A stretch of DNA of 46,484 nt, taken from assembly GCF_014349155.1 (NCBI RefSeq), contig NZ_JACSIT010000084.1:1-46484 (forward strand). The letters run 5' to 3'. The notes below the pieces were generated by a model, which was not told where the DNA came from, did no database searches, and saw only the letters and a list, made by a program, of their open reading frames with translations. Below are positions 19,384 to 26,250 of the stretch, one piece after another. The translations under genes and the position numbers were made by a program. Positions within the stretch are counted from its first letter, which is position 1. Every line of letters starts with the position of its first letter. This DNA comes from Neolewinella lacunae. GTDB taxonomy: Bacteria; Bacteroidota; Bacteroidia; Chitinophagales; Saprospiraceae.

Positions 19384-21939
19384 TTAGCCTTTCAGCAATC
19401 CCCCCAGCAAGCGCAGCGCATTGCTCACGGTAGCCTGGCTGTCCACGGGGATCTTGAGGTAGGTTTTTCCCGTAGCAGTATCCGTTTCGGTGATGGAATT
19501 AACCAGGTCTTGGGTGGCATTGGCGTCGGAGAGGGTGCGCGTGAGCCGTTCCAGGAAACCGACGCCTTCACTGACGAGGCTGGCGGCGCTTTCAGCCGGA
19601 GCGGCTCCATCGGATGCATTACTGCCAGCGGGAGCCTGGCCCGCCGGAGCGGGGGAAGGCTGACCAGCTTCGGTTCCCGAAGAACCTTTATTAGGCGGTA
19701 CGTGGCTGGGTTGGTCGGGGGACTTACTATCCTGGCCATCTTCAGCTTCCGTTTGCCAATCGGGTGCGGCGGAATCCCCACTTTGGCCTGCGGCCTGGCC
19801 GACGGGGTTTTCCAGGTCATCGTCGGAAACCGGTTCGCCGGGCGTTGCGGTGACGGGGGCATCCTGCACGCGCTCCAGGTTTTCCATAAAGTCGTTGAAC
19901 TTACGGTCGGACATAAACACGTTGTCCTGCCCCGTATCGAGCACCGCTTCGGCCAGCTGGGATTTGAAGCGCAGGGTATGCACCATCCGGTGTTCAATCG
20001 TTCCTTCGCTGATGAGGTTAATGACCTGCACGCCCCGCTCCTGGCCCAGGCGGTGGACGCGGCCGATGCGCTGCTCCAGCACCGCCGGGTTCCAGGGCAA
20101 ATCAAGGTTGACGATGAGGGCCGCCCGCTGCAGGTTGAGGCCTACGCCCCCGGCATCGGTACTCAGAAAAACGCGGCAGGCGTCGTCTTCCCGAAAACGA
20201 TCGAGCAAGGCTCCCCGGTCTTCGCTCGGGATGCCACCGTGGAGGTAGGCGTAGTCAATGCTTCGGGCTTCAAGTTCCTGGCCGACAATCCGCGTCATCC
20301 GTTCCCACTGGCTGAAGATGACGACTTTTTCCTGGGGGTCCGCCAGGCGCTCTTCGAGCAAAAAGAAGAGTTCGGCGATTTTGGTATCGTGGCGGGTTTG
20401 TTGGTCTACGAGGTAAGTGCTGTTGCAGGTCATCCGCATCAGGGTCAGGCAGTTCATGAGCCGCTGCCGGTCCTTTTCGTTCAGGAAACCCATGCGCCGC
20501 CACTTGGCTACGAGCAGGGCCACGTCCATGTTGTAGCCTTCGTGCATCTCCATTTGTGCCGCCGTCATCGGCACCAGAAAATGCTGGTCTACGCGCGGGG
20601 GCAGTTGCTGGGCCACTTCTTTTTTGCGGCGGCGGATCATCAGGGTGGCCAGCTTGGCATTGATTTCTTCGAGGTAGCGGTAACCGCGCACAACGCCCTG
20701 TTCGTCGGTCGCCACGTGTCGCGCGTGCAGTTTCCAGAGCGGGCCAAGCCGGTACTGATCGAGAAACTGGACGATGGAGTACAGGTCTTCCAGCTTATTC
20801 TCCAACGGCGTTCCCGTCAGGGCGATGCGGTTGGGTGCCTCCAGTTTTTTGACGGCGTGGGCGATTTTGGAATCGTAATTTTTAATGCGCTGCGCCTCGT
20901 CAAGGATGAGCAGGTCGGGCAGCTGATCGTTGAGGTAGGTGAAGTCGCGGGCGACGACGTTGTAGGTGAGGATTTTATAAAAGTGGGCGGGGTCGGCGTA
21001 TTGTAAGCGACGCTGGGGCTGGGGGCCTTCGATGACGGTCACGCTGCTGTTGGTGAATTTGCGGATTTCCGATTGCCACTGGTATTTCAGGGAGGTGGGG
21101 CAAACGATGTACACGCTGCTGATGCCCATTTCCTGGCGGAAAAGCTCGGCGGCAGTGATGGCCTGGAGGGTTTTGCCGAGCCCCATTTCGTCGGCAATCA
21201 ATGCGCGGCCGGCGCGGAAGGCAAACAATGCCCCTTCGCGCTGGTAGGGATAGAGGGTGGCGCTGATGGCTTGGTCCAGCCGCCGGGGATCGGCCGCAAT
21301 CCCGGCGGCTTTTTGCTGGCGGCGGGCGTCTTCGCGGCGTTCAATGATTAAATCCAGGGCGTCGGGGTAACAACGGAAGCCTTCGTCGAGGGCATTGGCC
21401 GCTTCCACAAACTGATCGATGGCCAGCCAGGCCGAGGGCAAAATGCTGCCGTCGTCCGCGAAAAAGCCAGCGGCCAGCTGGGTGAATTTATCCCTTTGGG
21501 TGCTGCCGATGCGCAGCCGGAGCACAGGCTCGCCAGTAGCGTAATCAACCGACAACGAGCTGTAGGGCTGCGGGCCAAGGGGGCCTTTTTTAAAATGCTG
21601 TTTATTGCCCCAGGTATTTTTTAGTTTTTCCAGCGTCCATTCAATGTGCTTGCAGGTGCCGAGCTGGTTGGTGCGAAAATCGTAGCAGCTGCAAAAATTA
21701 TCCCCCGGCTCCAGGCCGCGGATGGCCACGCGGTAGCTGCTGCGGCTATCGGGGTTGCGGACGGCAAAATCCGACCACACGGGGTGTTTACCCTGGTTTT
21801 CGAGTTTGAATACCTGGGCTTGCCCGAATTGGCGGCGCAGGGCCAGCTGCCAATCGCGGATGCTGAGGTCTTCCGGCTGCTTGTGGTAACTTACTTTTTT
21901 GGCTTTTTTAGCTTTTTTGGGGGTTTGTGCTTTGGCCAT
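19384..21939 (-). CDS. SNF2-family DEAD/DEAH helicase with SWIM zinc finger
   Basis: This is an 851-aa Swi2/Snf2-type ATP-dependent DNA translocase. I take Met at 21939 (MAKAQTPKKAKKAKK, a basic leader); an upstream in-frame extension to 22125 would run through the shared promoter region. Residues 83-99 hold a SWIM finger (CSC...CKH). ATPase lobe 1 has DEMGLGKT (250-257) and the DEAQ box (347-350). Lobe 2 carries VVIFSQWERM, STDAGGVGLNLQ and QRIGRVHRLGQ, the motif V/VI region of SNF2 proteins. A ~110-residue acidic, Pro/Ala/Ser-rich disordered linker follows the ATPase. A short helical C-terminal domain ends in LRLLGGLLKG. It probably remodels nucleoprotein complexes in transcription or repair; the target is unknown. 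It is divergent from purC, with 184 bp between. Confidence 0.92.
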   Translation of the reverse strand: MAKAQTPKKAKKAKKVSYHKQPEDLSIRDWQLALRRQFGQAQVFKLENQGKHPVWSDFAVRNPDSRSSYRVAIRGLEPGDNFCSCYDFRTNQLGTCKHIEWTLEKLKNTWGNKQHFKKGPLGPQPYSSLSVDYATGEPVLRLRIGSTQRDKFTQLAAGFFADDGSILPSAWLAIDQFVEAANALDEGFRCYPDALDLIIERREDARRQQKAAGIAADPRRLDQAISATLYPYQREGALFAFRAGRALIADEMGLGKTLQAITAAELFRQEMGISSVYIVCPTSLKYQWQSEIRKFTNSSVTVIEGPQPQRRLQYADPAHFYKILTYNVVARDFTYLNDQLPDLLILDEAQRIKNYDSKIAHAVKKLEAPNRIALTGTPLENKLEDLYSIVQFLDQYRLGPLWKLHARHVATDEQGVVRGYRYLEEINAKLATLMIRRRKKEVAQQLPPRVDQHFLVPMTAAQMEMHEGYNMDVALLVAKWRRMGFLNEKDRQRLMNCLTLMRMTCNSTYLVDQQTRHDTKIAELFFLLEERLADPQEKVVIFSQWERMTRIVGQELEARSIDYAYLHGGIPSEDRGALLDRFREDDACRVFLSTDAGGVGLNLQRAALIVNLDLPWNPAVLEQRIGRVHRLGQERGVQVINLISEGTIEHRMVHTLRFKSQLAEAVLDTGQDNVFMSDRKFNDFMENLERVQDAPVTATPGEPVSDDDLENPVGQAAGQSGDSAAPDWQTEAEDGQDSKSPDQPSHVPPNKGSSGTEAGQPSPAPAGQAPAGSNASDGAAPAESAASLVSEGVGFLERLTRTLSDANATQDLVNSITETDTATGKTYLKIPVDSQATVSNALRLLGGLLKG

Positions 21940-22044
21940 CGGGCTGCTGTTTTGAGGGTGGTAAGATAAGGGAACCTGGGCAGGATTTTGCGGAGGAAGG
22001 GACAGCTGGGGCCCAGACTTCCCCCGCTCCTTCAATAATTCCTC

Positions 22045-22061
22045 GCACCTGCGGCCGCGCC
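22045..22061 (+). repeat. Copy 2 of the GC-rich 16-bp word
   Basis: gcacctgcggccgcgc lies in the divergent promoter region between the SNF2 gene and purC. It is identical over 17 bases to the copies at 1231 and 34794. Confidence 0.8.
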
Positions 22062-22077
22062 CCAATCGATTTTGGGC

Positions 22078-22106
22078 TTGTACTTCCCAAGCTTGGGCTA
22101 ACTTTG
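22078..22106 (+). promoter_or_regulatory. Bacteroidota-type promoter of purC
   Basis: TAACTTTG at 22099-22106 is a perfect match to the Bacteroidota -7 consensus TAnnTTTG. TTG at 22078-22080 gives a -33 element with an 18-bp spacer. Transcription would start at about 22112, leaving a very short leader before the ATG at 22124. Confidence 0.65.
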
Positions 22107-22123
22107 CGCCAAAGCCAACCACC

Positions 22124-23086
22124 ATGCACCAGGGCCTGCGCCAGACCGATTTGACCTTCGATCCACCCGCCAGTTTTTACCGCGGAAAGGTGCGCGATGT
22201 GTACCGCCGGGGCGATCAATTGCTGATGGTGGCCACCGACCGGATCTCGTCGTTCGACCACGTGTTGCCCAAGCCCATTCCGCATAAAGGGCAGATCCTC
22301 AACCAGATAGCGGTCCACTTTCTGGAGGCGACGCGGGATATTTGCCCGAATTGGCTCGAGTTTTCGCCCGACCCCAACGTTGCCATCGGCAAGGCCTGTG
22401 CGGCCATTCCCATCGAGATGGTCATCCGGGGTTACGCCGTGGGGCACGCCTGGCGGGTCTACCAAACGACGCGGGATAGGGCGCTGCCGCAGGTGCTGTG
22501 TGGGGTTGAGATGCCGGGCGGGATGCGGGAGAACGACGCCTTTCCGGAACCGATTATTACCCCGGCCACCAAAGCCGAGGAGGGCCACGACGAAGACATC
22601 AGCCGCGCCGAAATCCTGGAGCGGGGCCTCGTGACGCCAGAAGTGTACGCCCGCCTGGAAGACTACACGCGCCGCCTCTTCGCCCGCGGCACCGCCATGG
22701 CCGCCGAGCGCGGCCTCATCCTGGTGGACACGAAGTACGAGTTCGGCCTCCTCAACGGCGAAGTCTACCTGATCGACGAAATCCATACCCCCGATTCGAG
22801 CCGCTACTTCTACGCCGAAGGCTACGCTGAACGCCAGGCCAGCGGCGAACGCCAAAAACAACTCTCCAAAGAGTTCGTTCGCGAATGGCTGATGGACAAC
22901 GGCTTCCAAGGCCTCGAAGGGCAGGTGATGCCGGAGATGCCCGACGACTTCGTCGACCTCGTTACCCGCCGCTACACCGAACTCTACGAAACGATTACGG
23001 GCAAGACTTTTGTCCCGGCCGATACGAGTGATACCCTCGGTCGCATCCGCGCCAACCTGGCGGGGACGAACTGGCGGGTGGTGTGA
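22124..23086 (+). CDS. purC: Phosphoribosylaminoimidazole-succinocarboxamide synthase (SAICAR synthase)
   Basis: This 320-aa cytoplasmic enzyme makes SAICAR from CAIR, aspartate and ATP in de novo purine synthesis. Signatures seen are [10 protein letters not shown] near the N-terminus (the ATP-binding Gly-rich loop), [13 protein letters not shown], the substrate-binding [13 protein letters not shown], and [11 protein letters not shown] followed by [13 protein letters not shown]. The length is near 300 aa, as in the longer PurC subfamily. The ATG at 22124 follows closely on a good promoter. No other pur gene is adjacent, which is common in this phylum. The stop at 23084-23086 abuts a tandem repeat. 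Confidence 0.96.
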   Translation: MHQGLRQTDLTFDPPASFYRGKVRDVYRRGDQLLMVATDRISSFDHVLPKPIPHKGQILNQIAVHFLEATRDICPNWLEFSPDPNVAIGKACAAIPIEMVIRGYAVGHAWRVYQTTRDRALPQVLCGVEMPGGMRENDAFPEPIITPATKAEEGHDEDISRAEILERGLVTPEVYARLEDYTRRLFARGTAMAAERGLILVDTKYEFGLLNGEVYLIDEIHTPDSSRYFYAEGYAERQASGERQKQLSKEFVREWLMDNGFQGLEGQVMPEMPDDFVDLVTRRYTELYETITGKTFVPADTSDTLGRIRANLAGTNWRVV

Positions 23087-23087
23087 G

Positions 23088-23358
23088 GTCAAGACGTTTT
23101 ACGTCGCAGCAATGCTTGAGCCGTTCCACGGCTCCACCCTTTTTGAACCACTAAGGGCACTAAGAGCACTAAGTACACTAAGTTTGGGGCTGCGCCGGGC
23201 AAGGCTTGAGGTCAAAACGTTTTACGTCGCAGCAATGCTTGAGCCGTTCCACGGCTCCACCCTTTTTGAACCACTAAGGGCACTAAGAGCACTAAGTACA
23301 CTAAGTTTGGGGCTGCGCCGGGCAAGGCGTGAGGTCAAGACGTTTTACGTCGCAGCAA
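23088..23358. repeat. 123-bp tandem repeat, 2.2 copies
   Basis: The units start at 23088, 23211 and 23334, an exact 123-bp period; the first two copies are almost identical and the third stops after about 25 bp. Each unit begins with gtcaagacgttttacgtcgc (a gacgt-ttt-acgtc dyad), then an agccgttccacggct dyad, then aaccactaagggcactaag repeats. 123 is a multiple of three, so an open frame runs through purely as a by-product. Inverted copies of the first 25 bp occur at 24918-24942 and 24951-24976, and a diverged direct copy occurs at 38402-38424. Confidence 0.85.
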
Positions 23359-23479
23359 TGCACTCATGCACCCCCTCGACCTGAAACGTCTCAACCATCG
23401 CCCCACAGCGGCTCCACCATTTAGGCAGCCGGTGCCGTACCTTGCCCCTTAAATCACCACACCGCAGCAACTCCCGAAA

Positions 23480-24106
23480 ATGAAAATCTTCTGCATCGGC
23501 CGCAACTACGCCGCCCACGCCGCCGAACTCGGCAACGACCGCCCCACGGAGCCCATGGTTTTCATGAAGCCACCGACGGCCATTTTGCCCAACAACAAGC
23601 CTTTTTACTACCCGGACTACAGCCAGAACATCCACTTCGAAACCGAGCTGGTGGTGAAAATTGCGAAGAACGGTCGGCACGTGCAGCCCGAGTTTGCCCT
23701 CGACTACGTAGGCGCGATCGGCCTGGGGCTGGACCTGACGGCCCGGGACTTACAGGACAAGCTCAAGGCCAACGGCCACCCCTGGGAAATTGCCAAGGGC
23801 TTCGACAATTCTGCCCCGCTGGGCACAGACTTTTTCCCGCCCCAGGATTTTGACGACCTGAACGACATCACCTTCCGGCTGGAAAAGAACGGTCAGCAGG
23901 TCCAGCACGGGCAGAGCCACCTGATGCTCTTTCCGCTGACGGAGTTGATTTGCTACATCAGCCAGTTCTTCCGCCTGCAAAAGGGCGACCTGGTATTTAC
24001 GGGTACGCCTGCGGGTGTAGGCCCCATCCAGCGCGGCGATGAGTTGGTGGGCTTTTTGCAGACGAAACTGGGGGAACAGGAGATGTTTCGGACTAGGGTT
24101 AGGTGA
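23480..24106 (+). CDS. Fumarylacetoacetate hydrolase (FAH) family protein
   Basis: This 208-aa protein has the FAH fold of small FAHD1/YcgM-type acylpyruvate hydrolases and related oxaloacetate decarboxylases. The N-terminal MKIFCIGRNYAAHAAEL is characteristic. The metal-binding acidic residues are in HFETELVVKI (His-x-Glu-x-Glu), and a later Asp is in GLGLDLTARDLQ. TGTPAGVGPIQRGD near the C-terminus is the family signature loop. The length matches single-domain members. It likely acts on a small beta-keto or acylpyruvate acid in the cytoplasm, but the substrate cannot be chosen from sequence. It stands alone, convergent with the phosphoesterase gene. Confidence 0.93.
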   Translation: MKIFCIGRNYAAHAAELGNDRPTEPMVFMKPPTAILPNNKPFYYPDYSQNIHFETELVVKIAKNGRHVQPEFALDYVGAIGLGLDLTARDLQDKLKANGHPWEIAKGFDNSAPLGTDFFPPQDFDDLNDITFRLEKNGQQVQHGQSHLMLFPLTELICYISQFFRLQKGDLVFTGTPAGVGPIQRGDELVGFLQTKLGEQEMFRTRVR

Positions 24107-24107
24107 G

Positions 24108-24290
24108 AATTGAACATTTACAATTCAACATTCAGAATTTAACATTTAGCTGCCGCTGTTACATGTTTAGCATTTAACAGTTGGCTGCCGATGTCACATA
24201 TTTACCACTGGATCCGGAGGTCACATGGAGCAGAAAGAGGTGCTGGACATCTAAAATCGTACATCTGACATCGTACATCGTAAATCTGAC
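24108..24290. repeat. A+T-rich short-period intergenic repeats
   Basis: Between two convergent genes there are imperfect 7-13-bp period repeats of words such as acatttacaattcaacatt (24114-24150) and acatcgtacatctgacatc (24248-24290). Similar words (tacaatttacaattaaag, gaaattgtacatctgac) recur on the other side of the phosphoesterase gene at 24820-24866. There is no gene and no hairpin terminator that I can see. Confidence 0.6.
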
Positions 24291-24291
24291 A

Positions 24292-24795
24292 TCACCCATC
24301 TCCCCCGCGTTTGCCGAGTTCGATGACTTGTACCTGGCTGATTTGTCCGCCTTCAATATCGAAGCGCAGGAGGGTGCGGACCTGGTGAAAGCCGTGGTGA
24401 CCGCAGGCTCCGGGGTTCATGTGGAGGAGTTTCCGGGCTTTATCGGGCATCACCTTGAGGATGTGGCTGTGGCCGCAGATGTAGAGCCGGGGTTGGTGGG
24501 CGTCGATGAGTTGGCGAACGCGGGCGGTGTAGCGGCCGGGATAGCCGCCGATGTGGGTCATGAAAACGGGCAGGCCTTCGACGGTGAAGAACTGGTTGAG
24601 GGGTAGCCGGGCGCGCACGGCCGCATCGTCGATGTTGCCGTAGACGCCGCGCAGGGGTTTGAAGGCCTCGAGGGCGTTGAGGAGGCTCGCGTCACCCACG
24701 TCGCCGCCGTGCCAGATTTCGTCGCAGTCCTTAAAGTAATCGAATACCCTGGGGTCTAGGTAGGAGTGGGTATCGGAGAGGAGGCCAATTTTCAT
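24292..24795 (-). CDS. YfcE/MJ0936-type metallophosphoesterase
   Basis: This 167-aa calcineurin-like phosphoesterase has a dinuclear metal centre. The full motif set is visible: SDTH (Asp8, His10), GGD (Asp32), GNID (Asn54), MTHIGG (His81) and GHSH (His109, His111). The length fits the small YfcE/MJ0936 phosphodiesterase group, which hydrolyses phosphodiesters in the cytoplasm with unknown natural substrates. The start at 24795 gives MKIGLLSDTHS with no extra leader. It is convergent with the FAH gene and flanked on both sides by A+T-rich repeats. Confidence 0.94.
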   Translation of the reverse strand: MKIGLLSDTHSYLDPRVFDYFKDCDEIWHGGDVGDASLLNALEAFKPLRGVYGNIDDAAVRARLPLNQFFTVEGLPVFMTHIGGYPGRYTARVRQLIDAHQPRLYICGHSHILKVMPDKARKLLHMNPGACGHHGFHQVRTLLRFDIEGGQISQVQVIELGKRGGDG

Positions 24796-24917
24796 AGTGG
24801 GGATGGGAGGGCGGAAAAATGTACAATTTACAATTAAAGATGTACCATTGGAAATTGTACATCTGACGAGAATTCTGCAGTGGCCCGGTGGTGGTCAATC
24901 CTCTTGGCGCCGGTCCG

Positions 24918-24989
24918 CTGCGACGTAAAACGTCTTGACCTCACCTCACACTGCGACGTAAAAACGTCTTGACCTCACGTCTTGACCTC
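24918..24989 (-). repeat. Inverted copies of the 25-bp hairpin repeat
   Basis: Two nearly identical copies of ctgcgacgtaaaacgtcttg plus acctc (24918-24942 and 24951-24976, the second with one extra a) and a truncated third (24977-24989) match the start of the 123-bp unit at 23088 in reverse complement. They sit upstream of the phosphoesterase gene and downstream of the small protein at 25075. Confidence 0.8.
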
Positions 24990-25002
24990 GCGGGCAATAG
25001 AA

Positions 25003-25031
25003 AACCCGGCAACGGGCTGCGTTGCCGGGTT
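25003..25031 (-). terminator. Rho-independent terminator of the small minus-strand gene
   Basis: The perfect 12-bp arms aacccggcaacg (25003-25014) and cgttgccgggtt (25020-25031) enclose a 5-nt loop. Read on the minus strand, the stem is followed by a short T run. It lies 43 bp after the stop of the 78-aa gene. Confidence 0.8.
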
Positions 25032-25074
25032 GAGCGCTTGGATCGGGGAGTGGGCTCCCGTGCCGGTACTGTGC

Positions 25075-25311
25075 TTACATGGACAGTTGCAGGTCCGGGC
25101 CGGTCGCGTAGTTGCGGATGGCCTGGAGCAGGCGCCGACGGGCGTTGAACCGGACGCGGGGTACGGTTGCCTGGGCCTGGGTGAGCTCCGCCAGCTCTCC
25201 GCGGAGGACCGGGTCAGCGGCCAGGGCCGCCTCCGTTGCCTCCGTCTGGGCCGGGGTGCTTTCGCCGTACAAATAGGCGATCATGTCAATATTGGTAAAA
25301 GTTTGCTTCAT
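25075..25311 (-). CDS. Small anti-sigma-factor-like protein
   Basis: This is a 78-aa protein with no signal peptide or membrane segment. The N-terminal part (TNIDMIAYLYGE, then an Ala/Glu-rich helix and LAADPVLRGELAELTQAQ) has the form of the helical N-terminal region of anti-sigma factors; the zinc-binding HxxxCxxC is absent. The end VPRVRFNARRRLLQAIRNYA is like that of small standalone proteins of this type that I know from Bacteroidota. The family assignment is from memory of such proteins, so it is moderate. No sigma factor gene is adjacent. It has its own terminator, and the gap of 145 bp to the DUF2147 gene upstream suggests its own promoter. Confidence 0.7.
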   Translation of the reverse strand: MKQTFTNIDMIAYLYGESTPAQTEATEAALAADPVLRGELAELTQAQATVPRVRFNARRRLLQAIRNYATGPDLQLSM

Positions 25312-25456
25312 CTCAATGCTTTAAGCTTTACAAAATCGGTGATCCTTTAAGTTGATGGGACTATGCTGTAAAACGTGGTATCCTGCTTGATCCTGGGGTG
25401 AAGTTTAACCATCCGGCTGGGTGTTACAACGCAAGATAGGAAAAAAGGTGCGCATT

Positions 25457-25894
25457 TCAGTGGTCGCGGCTCCATTTTTGGGTCCGGTAGAGGCCCGTCC
25501 AGTGTTTTCCACGGATGTAGAGCACGTCAGGGTCGCTATCGAACCAGGCGGAGAGGCGGTATTCGGCTCCTTTCTGGGGGTCCAGGATGGTGCCGCCGCT
25601 CCAGCCCGTCCCATCCCTGGCGAGGTTTTTGATGATGACCAGGCCTTTGATGGGGCTGCCTTGCTGCTTACCGGGGCACTTATCGCAAACGGCGTCCCGT
25701 TGCGCAGTAAGGATCTCGGCGATGCGGCCGAAGTACTTATCGCCCTGGGCGTAGATTTCCACGACCGACTTCACTTCTCCCGTTTGGTCATCAAGCGTAC
25801 GCCAGCGTCCCACCGGGCTGGCGGTGGAACTTTGGGCAGACAAACCCAGGGAAACGGCAGTGAGTAGGAGGAGGAGTAGGTAGCGTCGGGCCAT
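25457..25894 (-). CDS. Secreted DUF2147 protein
   Basis: This is a 145-aa protein with a clear signal peptide (MARRYLLLLLLTAVSLGLSAQ). The mature part has the DUF2147 pattern: SPVGRWRTLDDQTGEVKSVV at its start, DKYFGRIAEI in the middle, then CDKCPGKQQGSPIKGLVIIKNL with a CxxC pair, GWSGGTILDPQKG, and YIRGKHWTGLYRTQKW at the end. Members are periplasmic or secreted beta-barrel-like proteins of unknown function, common in Bacteroidota and Proteobacteria. All conserved blocks are present, so it is intact. Confidence 0.92.
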   Translation of the reverse strand: MARRYLLLLLLTAVSLGLSAQSSTASPVGRWRTLDDQTGEVKSVVEIYAQGDKYFGRIAEILTAQRDAVCDKCPGKQQGSPIKGLVIIKNLARDGTGWSGGTILDPQKGAEYRLSAWFDSDPDVLYIRGKHWTGLYRTQKWSRDH

Positions 25895-26250
25895 GTAGCT
25901 CTTTTGTTCGGGGGTATAAACGCCTTATGCTGAGGCTTTGGTGTGTACGGTGCCAAGGATTTACCCTGCCTTGGGAGGCGGAGACGCTACTTCGTTTGCC
26001 TTATTCTGTCTCCGAGCGCCGGTTCTCGCAAAGGAACGGAACGTGGCCTGGCCGGGAGCGACTTAGTGTAAAAATTACACATTGCGTCGGAATTTTATAC
26101 TGAAATGAAAGAGTGTTCGGATTTTTATTTTGAATTTTGTTGAAAAACAGAATTTTGATGCTCGCGCTTCTTTGGTAACAATAACTTAATGTAGCGGTAA
26201 GCCGGAGTTTACGGGCTCTGGGGACTTTTGCGGCACAAATCAATCAGTAT
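25895..26250. other. Divergent promoter region with a gtgtaa-ttacac dyad
   Basis: These 356 bp lie between the minus-strand DUF2147 gene and the plus-strand T9SS protein gene. I see no ORF. The right half is A+T-rich and must hold the promoter of the T9SS gene; gacttttg at 26223-26230 is a possible weak -7 box without a well-spaced TTG. The dyad at 26062-26084 is listed separately. Confidence 0.5.
26062..26084 (+). promoter_or_regulatory. Candidate operator upstream of the T9SS repeat protein
   Basis: cttagtgtaa-aaa-ttacac contains perfect 6-bp arms (gtgtaa 26066-26071, ttacac 26075-26080). A closely similar sequence, cttagtgtaatcttcacac, lies at 30817-30835 in front of the TonB receptor gene. 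A common regulator is inferred from this similarity only. Confidence 0.4.

Noticed and set aside
19510..21006. 498-codon open frame on the plus strand
   Set aside because: Antisense to the SNF2 helicase and without recognisable motifs.
21940..23092. Long minus-strand open frame overlapping purC
   Set aside because: Complement of purC; the real SNF2 start is at 21939 and PurC motifs are complete on the plus strand.
23010..23384. Open frame with two identical 41-residue repeats
   Set aside because: The frame is a by-product of a 123-bp tandem repeat that contains dyads and non-coding words seen elsewhere in intergenic DNA. It begins inside purC in another frame.
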